Source of the DNA: VRUE01 sp963708115
GTDB taxonomy: Bacteria > Actinomycetota > Thermoleophilia > Solirubrobacterales > 70-9
Length of the DNA: 64,000 bases
Assembly (NCBI GenBank): GCA_963708115.1
Contig: CAVPRX010000001.1
Coordinates: 434,001-498,000, forward strand
Direction of reading: 5' to 3'
Part shown: positions 24,989-32,659 of the stretch, piece after piece
How positions within the stretch are numbered: position 1 is the stretch's first letter
Layout of the letters: every line of letters starts with the position of its first letter
The notes under the pieces: generated by a model
Seen by the model: only the letters and a program-made list of their open reading frames with translations
Told to the model about the DNA's origin: nothing
The model's database searches: none
Translations under genes and position numbers: made by a program

Positions 24989-25242
24989 CGTAGCTTCAGC
25001 TTTTCCCCCGAGATCAGGATCTGGGGGTCGACCCCGGGATTCAGCTCGAGGATGACCGCAACCGGCACGCCGGTCTCATGGGCGATCGAGGTGAGCGTGT
25101 CGCCGCTCTGCACTTCGTAGGTCTTTGGAGTGTGTGCAGGGGGAGTCTGACTGTGCTTCGCATGCCCAGCGTGGCCCGAGCCGCCGCCGGAGCCATCCCC
25201 ATCGTCACCGCCGCCGAGCGCCGCCGCGATCACGACGATCAC
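24985..25242 (-). CDS. LysM-domain membrane-anchored protein (start uncertain)
   Basis: The C-terminal ~48 residues are one LysM domain (KTYEVQSGDTLTSIAHETGVPVAVILELNPGV ... GEKLKLR), which binds glycan strands. Before it lies a Gly/Asp/His-rich linker. From GTG 25242 only a short hydrophobic stretch precedes the linker. The same frame is open back to a CTG at 25305, which overlaps the HU stop (CTGA) and would add ARFFAAAAVLCGFVVVIVV, giving a full membrane anchor. I list the canonical GTG but the CTG start fits the protein better. Its stop overlaps the carboxypeptidase start, so it belongs to a wall-remodelling operon. Confidence 0.7.
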   Translation of the reverse strand: MIVVIAAALGGGDDGDGSGGGSGHAGHAKHSQTPPAHTPKTYEVQSGDTLTSIAHETGVPVAVILELNPGVDPQILISGEKLKLR

Positions 25243-25301
25243 GACAACGAAGCCGCAAAGAACGGCGGCGGCGGCGAAAAATCTGGCGGGTGCTCTAGAG
25301 C

Positions 25302-25580
25302 TCAGCCCTTGACCTTGGCCTTCAGCGCCGATCCGGCGGAGAAACGGGGCACCTTGCCGCCCGGAATCGTGATCCGCTCGCCGGTGCGTGGGTTGACGCC
25401 CTGGCGCGGACCACGCTCGGCGACGTGAAATTTGCCGAAGCCGGTGAAGCTGACCTCGCCGCCGCCGCTCAGGGTCTCGGTGATCGTCTCGAGCACTGCG
25501 TCGAGAGCGTCGCTTGCGCCCTTCTTGCTGCCCACGCGCTCATCCGATGCCAGTTGATCCAGAAATTCAGCCTTGGTCAC
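25302..25580 (-). CDS. hup: HU-family nucleoid protein
   Basis: The 92-residue protein is a complete HU/IHF-family subunit: MTKAEFLDQLA at the start, GEVSFTGFGKFHVAERGPRQGVNPRTGE through the beta arms and VPRFSAGSALKAKV at the end. It lacks the long Lys-rich tail of mycobacterial HupB. GTG 25580 follows a strong GGAGGAG site. HU bends and compacts DNA. It is followed by the LysM gene on the same strand. Confidence 0.95.
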   Translation of the reverse strand: MTKAEFLDQLASDERVGSKKGASDALDAVLETITETLSGGGEVSFTGFGKFHVAERGPRQGVNPRTGERITIPGGKVPRFSAGSALKAKVKG

Positions 25581-25677
25581 GTCGAAGCTCCTCCGTCGGG
25601 TCGTTGAGGTCGGGCGGCAATCTAACAGCGACGGCGGGCGTAAGTCGGCTCTGGGACTCGATTCTGCCCCGAGCGGC

Positions 25678-27033
25678 TCAGGATCCGCTGACCGTCATCT
25701 CGCCGATCAGCAGGGGTGGCGTGCGGACCGAACCGCCGAAGGGCACCCAACGCGACTCCGAGCCGGCGATCAGCACGGCGCGCAGCATCGAGACCAGGTC
25801 GCTGGCGATCGTGAACTCACGTAGCGGCTCGCCCAAAGCGCCGTCGCCGATCGCCCGCCCGGAGGCGCCCACCGAGAAGACGCCGGTGACCGGGTTGACC
25901 CCGGAGTGAAGGCCGGCGACGTCGTTGATGTAGACGCCGTCGCCGGCCTCGCGCAGCAGTTGCTCGAGGCTTGCCGCGCCCGGGCTGACGATCAGGTTTG
26001 ACGCCGACACCCCCGGCGGCGAGCGGTAGCCGGAGCGCCCCGCGTTGCCGGTGGTCTGCGCATCGCCGCGACGAGCCGTGTAGGAGTCATAGAGATAGGT
26101 CTGCAGGCGACCGGCCTCGATCAACGCCGTGCGCCGGCGCGGGGCTCCCTCGGCGTCGACCGGCGCCGTGGCAAAGCCCTCCGGGTCGAGGCCGTCGTCG
26201 TTCAACACGAAGGCCTCGGCGGCGACCTCCTCGCCGAGCCGCCCGGCGAGCGGTGAGCGTCCGCGCTGCACCGCATCGGCGCCGACCGCATTGCCGAGCA
26301 GGCCGACGAAGCTGGCGGCGACGGTCGGGTCGAGCACCACCGGACAGGTGCGCGAGGCCGGCTTCGAGGAGCCGATCATCTCGGTAGCGCGCTCGGCGCC
26401 CTCGCGCCCGATCGCGACCGGATCGAGCCCCGCCGGGCCCCGCGCAAGGCCGAAGCCGAGCCCGGTCTCCCGTCCGTCCTTACCCTCCGCGAGGGCCTGC
26501 AGATAGGCGTAACAACTCGTCGTCTCATACTCGCCACCCGGCGTGGAGGAGGCGGCGATCGCGACCCGCTCGGCGCTGTCGAAGTAGACGGCCTGCTCGA
26601 CCGCGGCGATCCTGGCGTCGGACTCCAGCGCCGTCCGCTCCACGGCAAGAGCCAGGTCGGCGATCTGGGCGGGTGACCACTCGGCCCGGGAGACGTCACT
26701 CAAGCCGGCAAGGGCCGGCGCCTCACCGCCGCCGTCCGGAGGGCCCGCGAACTCATCCTCGTCGGCAGCGCGACCGGCCTCGACCGCGCGCGCGGCGATC
26801 GCCTCCACCCCGGACGGCGAGAGGTCGGTTCCAAAGCCGTAGCCGACCCGCCCGCCGATCCAGACTCGCAGGCCGAGGCCGCGCTGGGTGGCCGCGGTCA
26901 GGCTCTCGACCTCGCCGCCGTGAACTCGCACCTCGCGGTTCTCCGCTTCGCTGGCGTAGGCCTCGGCATCTCCGGCGCCCGCCGCGACGGCACGCTCGAC
27001 CGCGAGCGCGGCCTGCTCGGCGAGGCCGCTCAC
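25678..27033 (-). CDS. tldE: TldE/PmbA-family metalloprotease subunit
   Basis: The 451-residue protein is the TldE-like partner of TldD: VRVHGGEVESLTAATQRGLGLRVWIGGRVGYGFGTDLSPSGVEAIAARAVE in the N-terminal half (key GLGLRV) and the C-terminal barrel with CPVVLDPTVAASFVGLLGNAVG and YINDVAGLHSGVNPVTGVFSVGASG. TldE subunits lack the zinc motif that TldD carries. GTG 27033 overlaps the tldD stop (GTGA); the longer frame is a tldD shadow. TldD/E complexes degrade unfolded peptides and mature microcins or RiPPs; no RiPP precursor is seen nearby. Confidence 0.9.
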   Translation of the reverse strand: MSGLAEQAALAVERAVAAGAGDAEAYASEAENREVRVHGGEVESLTAATQRGLGLRVWIGGRVGYGFGTDLSPSGVEAIAARAVEAGRAADEDEFAGPPDGGGEAPALAGLSDVSRAEWSPAQIADLALAVERTALESDARIAAVEQAVYFDSAERVAIAASSTPGGEYETTSCYAYLQALAEGKDGRETGLGFGLARGPAGLDPVAIGREGAERATEMIGSSKPASRTCPVVLDPTVAASFVGLLGNAVGADAVQRGRSPLAGRLGEEVAAEAFVLNDDGLDPEGFATAPVDAEGAPRRRTALIEAGRLQTYLYDSYTARRGDAQTTGNAGRSGYRSPPGVSASNLIVSPGAASLEQLLREAGDGVYINDVAGLHSGVNPVTGVFSVGASGRAIGDGALGEPLREFTIASDLVSMLRAVLIAGSESRWVPFGGSVRTPPLLIGEMTVSGS

Positions 27034-28424
27034 GCTTGCGTTCCCCCCACCGTCATCGAGGCGATCCGGACGTGCCCCTGGCCGGTTCCGACCGGCACTT
27101 TCTGGCCGCCCTTGCCGCACATCCCGGTCTTCATCCAGAAGTCGTTGCCGACGGCGTCGATCGCGGCCAGCGCCTGAAGGCAGTTGCCGACCAAGGTCGC
27201 CCCTCGACACGGCCGGGTCACCTTGCCACCCTCGATCAGGTAGCCCTCGTTGACGCCGAAGACGAAATCTCCGGTCGCCGGGTCGACCTGCCCGCCGGCG
27301 AAGGAGACGGCGTAGAAACCCTGCTCGACGTCGGCGATGATCGCCTCCGGCTCGGCCTCGCCAGGGGCGATGTAGGTATTGGTCATGCGCGGGATCGGCA
27401 GGTAGCGAAAGCTCTCGCGACGACCGTTGCCGGTCGGCGCAGCGCCGTCGCGCTCGGCGCTCTGGCGGTCATAGAGGAAGGCAATCAGGCGGCCGTCCTC
27501 GATCACCTTGGTCTTCTGGGTCGGTGCGCCCTCGTCGTCGATCGCGTCGCTTCCCCACTCCCCCGCCATGCGGCCGTCGTCGTAGGCGGTGAGCAGGGGC
27601 TGGGCGACCGCCTCGCCGAGCTTGCCGGCGTAGACGCTGGCGCCCTTCTGCACGTGGTCGGCCTCGAGCCCGTGCCCGGTCATCTCGTGGAAGAGGACGC
27701 CGCCGAAGCCGCCGCCGACGACGACCGGCATCGAGCCGGTGGGTGCGGGCCCGGCGTCGAGCAGGATGAGCGCCTTGCGAGCGGCACTTGCGGCGATCGC
27801 GGCGGGGTCGTCGTCGAAGAGCTCAAAGCCACGGTGCCCGCCGAGGGTCTCGGCGCCGGTCTCTACCCGGTCGCCGCGGCGGGCGACGGCCTGGGCGCCG
27901 ATCCGCACCCTGGTGCGATCGTCGCCGCTGAGGAGCCCGGTGGAGTTCGCCACGGCGACCTCGCGCCGTGCCTCGCCGTAGGAGGCCATCGCCTGGGCGA
28001 TCTCGCCGCCGGCCGAGCGCGCACGCTCGTCCAGCTCGCGCAGCAAGTCCGCCTTGCGCGCGGCGGGGACGTCGCCCGGCGGATGCTCGATCGGTTGCGG
28101 GCTCCTCTCCTCGGCGCTCAGCGGCCGCGGCTCAGTGCGATCGCCGCGCAGCGCGGCCGCCGCCTCGCCGGCCGCCCGCTCGATGTCGGCGGGATCGAGG
28201 CCGTCGACGTGGGCGAAGTAGGTCGTGCCGCCGCTCAGCACCCTCACTCCGGCCCCCTCTTCGGCGCCCGTCTGCACCGACTCGATCCGCGACTCGTCGA
28301 TCGCCAGGGTCAGGCCGCTGCGCCGTTCGGCGAAGACCTCGGCAAACTCACCGCCGTTGGCGAGGGCGCGGGCGAGGACCCGCTCGGCGACCGCCGGATC
28401 GAGCAGCTCGGCTCCCCGGCTCAC
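27030..28424 (-). CDS. tldD: TldD-family zinc metalloprotease
   Basis: The 464-residue protein carries the TldD zinc site HEMTGHG (HExxxH) in GGVLFHEMTGHGLEADH, the preceding MPVVVGGGFGG strand, and the conserved end NDFWMKTGMCGKGGQKVPVGTGQ with IASMTVGG. It forms a heterodimeric protease with TldE, encoded immediately after it with a GTGA overlap. Its own GTG overlaps the stop of the small gene upstream, so the Roadblock-like, small and TldD/E genes look like one operon. Confidence 0.93.
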   Translation of the reverse strand: MSRGAELLDPAVAERVLARALANGGEFAEVFAERRSGLTLAIDESRIESVQTGAEEGAGVRVLSGGTTYFAHVDGLDPADIERAAGEAAAALRGDRTEPRPLSAEERSPQPIEHPPGDVPAARKADLLRELDERARSAGGEIAQAMASYGEARREVAVANSTGLLSGDDRTRVRIGAQAVARRGDRVETGAETLGGHRGFELFDDDPAAIAASAARKALILLDAGPAPTGSMPVVVGGGFGGVLFHEMTGHGLEADHVQKGASVYAGKLGEAVAQPLLTAYDDGRMAGEWGSDAIDDEGAPTQKTKVIEDGRLIAFLYDRQSAERDGAAPTGNGRRESFRYLPIPRMTNTYIAPGEAEPEAIIADVEQGFYAVSFAGGQVDPATGDFVFGVNEGYLIEGGKVTRPCRGATLVGNCLQALAAIDAVGNDFWMKTGMCGKGGQKVPVGTGQGHVRIASMTVGGTQA

Positions 28425-28645
28425 TGCTTCGGCTTCTTCCCGGCGACCTCGATCAGCCTGCCGGTGGCGACGAAGAGCTCGCCGCCCACCGCCGAGTCGC
28501 CGGCGTGGTCCTCTGCCCGACCGCCCTTGTAATAGAGGCGGGCAAAAGGACGGCGCGAGGCACGACGACGGCGCATGTAGGCGGCGGCCTCGTCGGCGTA
28601 GCCGGAGACACGGTCGAGCAATACACGATGTGGCTTAGGCGGCAT
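28421..28645 (-). CDS. Small basic protein of unknown function
   Basis: The 74-residue product (MPPKPHRVLLDRVSGYADEAAAYMRRRRASRRPFARLYYKGG ...) is basic and not recognised. ATG 28645 is chosen over an upstream start because it leaves only an 11-bp overlap with the Roadblock-like gene. Its stop overlaps the tldD start (GTGA). The tight packing on both sides supports a real gene and a link to TldD/E. Confidence 0.6.
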   Translation of the reverse strand: MPPKPHRVLLDRVSGYADEAAAYMRRRRASRRPFARLYYKGGRAEDHAGDSAVGGELFVATGRLIEVAGKKPKQ

Positions 28646-29033
28646 CCGGCCTCGCCTCCCCCGCCCGTCCGTTGCCACCGGCGGCCAGGTCGCGCAGCAA
28701 AGCCCGCAGGTCGAAGAAGGTCAGCGATGCCAGCGCGAAGCGCTCGGTCACCGCGACCGCCGCCAGCCCGGCGTGGCGCAGGGCGAAGACCTCGCCCTGC
28801 TCGGTGCCGATATGGACCTGCTCGAAGGGCTCGTCGCCGGCGCGATCGGCGGCCTCGAACAGCGCCGCCGCATCCTCTCCCCAGCGCTCCGGCTGGTCGC
28901 TGGCGGCAAGCACGGCCCCATCCGCTCCGAGGATCGCGGCTCCGCGCAGGTCGAGCGACATCTCGGCCAGGTAGGCGAGGGCGCCCTCGGCGGCATCGCC
29001 TGAAATCGCCCCGCTCGCGTGCACGTCTGCCAT
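28635..29033 (-). CDS. Roadblock/LC7-like protein
   Basis: The 132-residue protein has the alpha-beta pattern of Roadblock/LC7 domains: ALAYLAEMSLDLRGAAILGADGAVLAASDQPERWGEDAAALFEAADRAG (core A-I-L-G-x-D-G), then HIGTEQGEVFALRHAGLAAVAVTERFALASLTFFDLRALLRDL. In actinobacteria such proteins often regulate small GTPases (MglA-like), but no GTPase is adjacent. It heads the tldD/E operon and is divergent from a tiny membrane protein gene. Confidence 0.65.
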   Translation of the reverse strand: MADVHASGAISGDAAEGALAYLAEMSLDLRGAAILGADGAVLAASDQPERWGEDAAALFEAADRAGDEPFEQVHIGTEQGEVFALRHAGLAAVAVTERFALASLTFFDLRALLRDLAAGGNGRAGEARPDAA

Positions 29034-29053
29034 CTGGGTGAAAATACCGCCCC

Positions 29054-29203
29054 GTGTCCCTGGCCCGCGCTTCCTGGATCACCGTCGTCGCCATCTGTGC
29101 GATCGCCGCCGTCCTCTTCGCGATCAGCGGCTACACCGGCTACACGGTCACCGTGATCGCCGTCGGCCTCGCCGCCGCGGTCAATCTGCTGCCTTCGCCC
29201 TAA
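29054..29203 (+). CDS. 49-residue membrane protein
   Basis: A GTG-started frame encodes SWITVVAICAIAAVLFAI, a GYTGY turn and TVTVIAVGLAAAVNLLP: two hydrophobic helices with a short polar turn and little else. It lies in the gap between the divergent Roadblock-like gene and the CDF transporter 3' end, where no other gene fits. The membrane-protein composition and exact fit to the gap support it, but no homolog is recognised. Confidence 0.5.
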   Translation: MSLARASWITVVAICAIAAVLFAISGYTGYTVTVIAVGLAAAVNLLPSP

Positions 29204-29219
29204 GGCGTCGCTTCCTCGA

Positions 29220-30128
29220 TCAACCGGCTCGATAGGGGCCCTCGTCGCCTTCGGGCTTGCGGAGGGAGGTCTCGGGCTCGACGTGGATCAGGACGTCGGC
29301 GCGGCGGATTTCGGCCTCGATCTCACCGCGCATCTGGTGGGCGAGCTCGTGGGCCCGCTCGAGGCTGGTCCCCGAGCGGTACTGCACGTGGAAGTCGATG
29401 TAGCGACGACTGCCGGCGCGGCGGGCGCGCAGCTTGTGGTAGCCGGCGACCTCCGGGGTGCGGGCCGCGGCGATCGCCGCCTCGATCCGGTCCATCTCGT
29501 CGTCGGGCAGCGCTTCGTCGATCAGGACGCCGGAGGAGCGGCGCAGGATCCTCAGGCCCGCCGTGACGATCGCCGCGGCCACGACCAGGGCGGTGATCGA
29601 GTCGAAGGCGACGATGCCGGTGACCTGGACCAGCGCAAGGCCGACGAGGACGCCGGCCGAGGTGAGGGCGTCGGTGCGCAGGTGCGCTGCGTCGGCCTCC
29701 AGCGCCGGCGAGTCGTCCTCCTTCGCGCGCCGCGAGAGGACCGTGGAGACGACCAGGTTGGCGAGGACCGAGAAGCCCATCACGGCCATGCCGACGCCGA
29801 GGGTCTCGACCTGGGACCCGACGACCAGCCGGTGGGTCGCCTCGAAGACGATGATCCCGGCCCCGACCAGGATCAGCATTCCCTCGATCGCCGCCGCCAG
29901 GCTCTCGACCTTCTCGTGGCCGTAGGGGTGGTCGGCGTCTGCCGGCTCGCCTGCCTTGCGCACCGAGACGAAGGCGATGACCGAGGCGACCAGGTCGATC
30001 AGCGAGTGGACCGCCTCGGTGACGATCGCGATCGAGCCGGTGATCGCTCCGGCGGCGAGCTTGATCGCGATCAGGACCAGGTTGGAGGCGATCGAAAGCG
30101 CCGCCGCGCCGCTTTTGGTGCGGATCAT
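29220..30128 (-). CDS. Cation diffusion facilitator (CDF) transporter
   Basis: The 302-residue protein has six predicted helices and the CDF metal-site motifs: HSLIDLVASVIA in helix 2 (HxxxD) and HLRTDALTSAGVLVG in helix 5 (HxxxD), the HPYGHEKVE loop and a C-terminal cytoplasmic domain with HKLRARRAGSRRYIDFHVQ. CDF proteins export zinc, iron, cobalt or manganese using the proton gradient. ATG 30128 overlaps the rdgB stop (ATGA). The metal cannot be told with certainty; HxxxD in both helices suggests Zn/Co/Fe rather than Mn. Confidence 0.9.
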   Translation of the reverse strand: MIRTKSGAAALSIASNLVLIAIKLAAGAITGSIAIVTEAVHSLIDLVASVIAFVSVRKAGEPADADHPYGHEKVESLAAAIEGMLILVGAGIIVFEATHRLVVGSQVETLGVGMAVMGFSVLANLVVSTVLSRRAKEDDSPALEADAAHLRTDALTSAGVLVGLALVQVTGIVAFDSITALVVAAAIVTAGLRILRRSSGVLIDEALPDDEMDRIEAAIAAARTPEVAGYHKLRARRAGSRRYIDFHVQYRSGTSLERAHELAHQMRGEIEAEIRRADVLIHVEPETSLRKPEGDEGPYRAG

Positions 30129-30724
30129 CTTGCCGCCGGCGCCGCGCCACCGGCGCTCAGGTGACGCGCGAGCAGCCTCGCGGCACGACCGCGGTGGCTG
30201 ATCTCGTTCTTCTCCGCCTGGCTGATCTCAGAGTAGGTGCGGAGGTCGTCGGGGCCGGTCGCCTCGGGGACGAAGGCCGGGTCGTAGCCAAAGCCACCCT
30301 CGCCGCGGGCGCTCTCGATCAGGTGGCCGTCACAGCGGGCCTCGAAGACATGCTCGGAGCCGTCGGCTTCGATCAGCGCCAGCGCGCAGGTGTAGTAAGC
30401 GCCTCGCTCCTCACCGGCCGCGGCGACCTCGCGCAGCAGCTTTTCCAGGTTCTCCTCATCGCTGGACCCCTCACCGCCGTAGCGTGCCGAGTGGATCCCC
30501 GGGCGGCCGTCGAGCGCCACCGCGCCGATCCCCGAATCGTCGGCGATAGTCGGCTCGCCCGTCGCCAGATGGGCAGCCCGCGCCTTGTCGAGGGCAATCG
30601 CGGCGAAGCTGTCGCCGTCCTCCGGCGGCAACTCGACGCCCTCTGGCAACGGCTCCAACTCGACCCCGGGCAGCAGTTCGCGCATCTCGCGCAGCTTGTG
30701 CTTATTGCCCGTGGCGAAGATCAA
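30125..30724 (-). CDS. rdgB: XTP/dITP diphosphatase (Ham1 family)
   Basis: The 199-residue enzyme removes non-canonical purine nucleotides. It shows IFATGNKHKLREM at the start, IADDSGIGAVALDGRPGIHSARY in the middle and GEGGFGYDPAFVPE and KNEISHRGRAARLL near the end, all RdgB signatures. The start is TTG 30724 because the family begins immediately before FATGN; 6 bp separate it from rph. The rph-rdgB pairing is common in actinobacteria. Confidence 0.94.
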   Translation of the reverse strand: MIFATGNKHKLREMRELLPGVELEPLPEGVELPPEDGDSFAAIALDKARAAHLATGEPTIADDSGIGAVALDGRPGIHSARYGGEGSSDEENLEKLLREVAAAGEERGAYYTCALALIEADGSEHVFEARCDGHLIESARGEGGFGYDPAFVPEATGPDDLRTYSEISQAEKNEISHRGRAARLLARHLSAGGAAPAAR

Positions 30725-30730
30725 ACCCGG

Positions 30731-31453
30731 CTACCCGGCTACCCGCTCCTGCACCTGGCGCAGCCGCGAGATGCCCATCTCGGCGAGCCCCAGCAGCTCG
30801 TCGAGCGATGCGCGGGAGAGCGGCGTCCGCTCCGCGGTCGCCTGCACCTCGACCAGACCGCCGTCGCCGGTCATCACCACGTTCGCGTCGACCTCGGCGC
30901 GCGAGTCCTCGCCGTAGTCGAGGTCACAGAGCGCCCGCCCGTCGACCATGCCGACGCTTACCGCCGCCACCGATCCGGTCAGCGGCATCGTCTCGATCTT
31001 GTTCGCGTCGAGCAGCTTCTGCAGAGCCAGGCGGAGCGCCACGTAGCCGCCGGTGATCGCCGCGCAGCGGGTGCCACCATCGGCTTCGAGCACGTCGCAA
31101 TCGACGTAGACGCTGCGTTCGCCCAGTGCCTTGAAGTCGACCACGACCCGCAGCGAACGACCGATCAACCGCTGGATCTCGACCCCACGGCCATCCTGCT
31201 TGCCACGCGAGATGTCGCGTGCCTTGCGGTCGCCGGTCGAGGCGGGCAGCATCGAGTACTCGGCGGTGACCCAGCCTTTGCCCCGGCCCCCCATCCACTT
31301 CGGCACGCTCTCGTTGACCGATGCGGTGCAGATCACCCTGGTTTTGCCGATCGAGATCAGCGCCGAGCCGTCGGCGCTGGCAACGAAGCCCGGGTCGATG
31401 TCGATCGGCCGGATGTCGGCCGGAGCACGGTCGTAGCTACGCGAGGCTGGCAT
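30731..31453 (-). CDS. rph: Ribonuclease PH
   Basis: The 240-residue 3'-5' phosphorolytic exoribonuclease trims tRNA 3' ends. It has ADGSALISIGKTRVICTASV, the RGKGWVTAEYSMLPASTGDR motif, DGRGVEIQRLIGRSLR, DCDVLEADGGTRCAAITG and LDYGEDSRAEVDANVVMTG with the catalytic acidic residues. Length is normal and the start ATG 31453 gives the family N-terminus. It is followed by rdgB. Confidence 0.96.
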   Translation of the reverse strand: MPASRSYDRAPADIRPIDIDPGFVASADGSALISIGKTRVICTASVNESVPKWMGGRGKGWVTAEYSMLPASTGDRKARDISRGKQDGRGVEIQRLIGRSLRVVVDFKALGERSVYVDCDVLEADGGTRCAAITGGYVALRLALQKLLDANKIETMPLTGSVAAVSVGMVDGRALCDLDYGEDSRAEVDANVVMTGDGGLVEVQATAERTPLSRASLDELLGLAEMGISRLRQVQERVAG

Positions 31454-31495
31454 GCCGCGAGTCTGTCATGAGCCCGCCGGTCTTGGCACCGAGAC

Positions 31496-31909
31496 TCACG
31501 CCTCCGGCCACACCCGCAGCCCACGCTGGGCGAAGTGCGCGTCGAGGGCAAACGCCTCGCCACCGCCGTCGCGCTCGATCAGAGCGAAGGAGGTCGCGTC
31601 GACGTAGCTCCACTGCTTGTCGCGATGGCGCTCGAGGATCTGCCAGGCCTCGTCCTCCACGTCAGGCTCCAACCGCACCAGCTCGATCGCCTCGCCGGCC
31701 CGAAAGCGACGACCCCACTCGATCGCCTCCTCGCGCCCAACCCTGACCAGCAGCGCTGTGTAGGTCTCGGCGAAGACGTAGTTCGAGGTGAAGAGCGTCG
31801 CGCCGGCCTCGATCAGGCTCGCCAGCGCCGTCCGCGCCCGCTCGTGCTCGGCCTCCGATTCGTTGCGCAGCGCGACGAACGCGCTGGTGTCGACGAAGAC
31901 CGACCTCAT
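31496..31909 (-). CDS. vapC: VapC-type PIN-domain toxin
   Basis: The 137-residue protein is a PIN ribonuclease: VFVDTSAFVAL (first Asp), SNYVFAETYTALL (Glu) and WSYVDATSFALIERDG ... FALDAHFAQRGLRVWP (last acidic residues and the common F-x-x-x-G-F-like end). It overlaps the antitoxin gene by ATGA. It is unrelated at the sequence level to the other two VapC proteins in the window beyond the PIN fold. Confidence 0.87.
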   Translation of the reverse strand: MRSVFVDTSAFVALRNESEAEHERARTALASLIEAGATLFTSNYVFAETYTALLVRVGREEAIEWGRRFRAGEAIELVRLEPDVEDEAWQILERHRDKQWSYVDATSFALIERDGGGEAFALDAHFAQRGLRVWPEA

Positions 31910-32142
31910 GAGCCGTAGAGGTCGCGGTCCAGCGTGCTCACGCTCGTGCCCTCGCGACCCTTCCCAGGCGCCTCGTCGACGAGGAAGCGAAGCAGTGGGT
32001 CGCCGGCGGGATCCGCGAGCCGGCTGCGCTCGGCGTCGATCAACTCGCGCACCACCGCGGCGATGCTGCCGGACTTGCCCGCCCGCTGCCGCAGCCAGCG
32101 GTGCTGGCCCTCGTCGAGATATAGCTGGGTTCGATGCTTCAT
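31906..32142 (-). CDS. vapB: VapB-type antitoxin
   Basis: The 78-residue protein starts MKHRTQLYLDEGQHRWLRQRAGKSGSIAAVVRELIDAERSR, a ribbon-helix-helix domain, and ends with an acidic toxin-binding tail. I choose ATG 32142 because a dyad that looks like its operator covers that codon and because the upstream open frame is atypical. It is coupled to the PIN toxin gene. Confidence 0.82.
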   Translation of the reverse strand: MKHRTQLYLDEGQHRWLRQRAGKSGSIAAVVRELIDAERSRLADPAGDPLLRFLVDEAPGKGREGTSVSTLDRDLYGS

Positions 32143-32157
32143 GCTGGAATACAGCAT
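32141..32157. promoter_or_regulatory. Inverted repeat over the vapB start codon
   Basis: ATGCTG-GAATA-CAGCAT has perfect 6-bp arms and includes the vapB ATG on the minus strand. A TATGCT box overlaps it. This is the same layout as the other vapB operators in the window. Confidence 0.5.
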
Positions 32158-32230
32158 ATGCCTAACCTCGGTCGCCATCGCCGCACCAAGCCCCCGGGAC
32201 CCGTTCGGCCGCATCGCGGGGACGACGAAC

Positions 32231-32257
32231 GGGGCGGCCCGCACAGCGAGCCGCCCC
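32231..32257 (-). terminator. GC-rich hairpin after the pilin gene
   Basis: GGGGCGGC (32231-32238) pairs with GCCGCCCC (32250-32257) around an 11-nt loop, 10 bp downstream of the pilin-like gene on the minus strand. There is only a weak T content after it, so it may be an intrinsic terminator of the T-poor actinobacterial type. Confidence 0.4.
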
Positions 32258-32267
32258 TCCTCCGCCC

Positions 32268-32516
32268 TCATTTGAACGCCACCTTGTCGACCGCCTCCTT
32301 GATCTTGTTGACGATCACGTCGGCGAGCTCGGTCCCCTGTTTGCCGGAGTAGCCCTTCATCGCGGCGACCATCCCGACCATCAACAGCGAGACGAGCAGG
32401 ATCAAGCCGACGTACTCGACCGTCCCCTGCCCCCGCTCGCTCCCGGCCAGAACCCGGATCGCCCGCACCCGCCGCTCGATCGCGGCGTGTGCGATGCCCA
32501 TCAGCGCGTAGATCAT
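32268..32516 (-). CDS. Flp-type (class IVb) pilin-like protein
   Basis: The 82-residue protein has a basic leader, then GQGTVEYVGLILLVSLLMVGMVAAMKG: a short positively charged segment, Gly, Glu five residues into the hydrophobic helix (TVEY) as in type IV pilins, and a ~20-residue hydrophobic helix. This matches Flp/TadE-class small pilins processed by a prepilin peptidase. ATG 32516 follows an AAAGGAGG site. No tad export genes are present in the window, so it is an orphan here. Confidence 0.7.
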   Translation of the reverse strand: MIYALMGIAHAAIERRVRAIRVLAGSERGQGTVEYVGLILLVSLLMVGMVAAMKGYSGKQGTELADVIVNKIKEAVDKVAFK

Positions 32517-32659
32517 CGAAGCCTCCTTTTGGATTTGCCCCGATGCTCCAAGGCCGCGCGTCACGGATCTAGACGTAAATGGGCCAACTCTGCGGCCGAA
32601 ATGTCAAAAGTCGGTCACAAGCAGCTGCCGGCCCCGGCGGCGGGTACGCTCAGCGGCCG

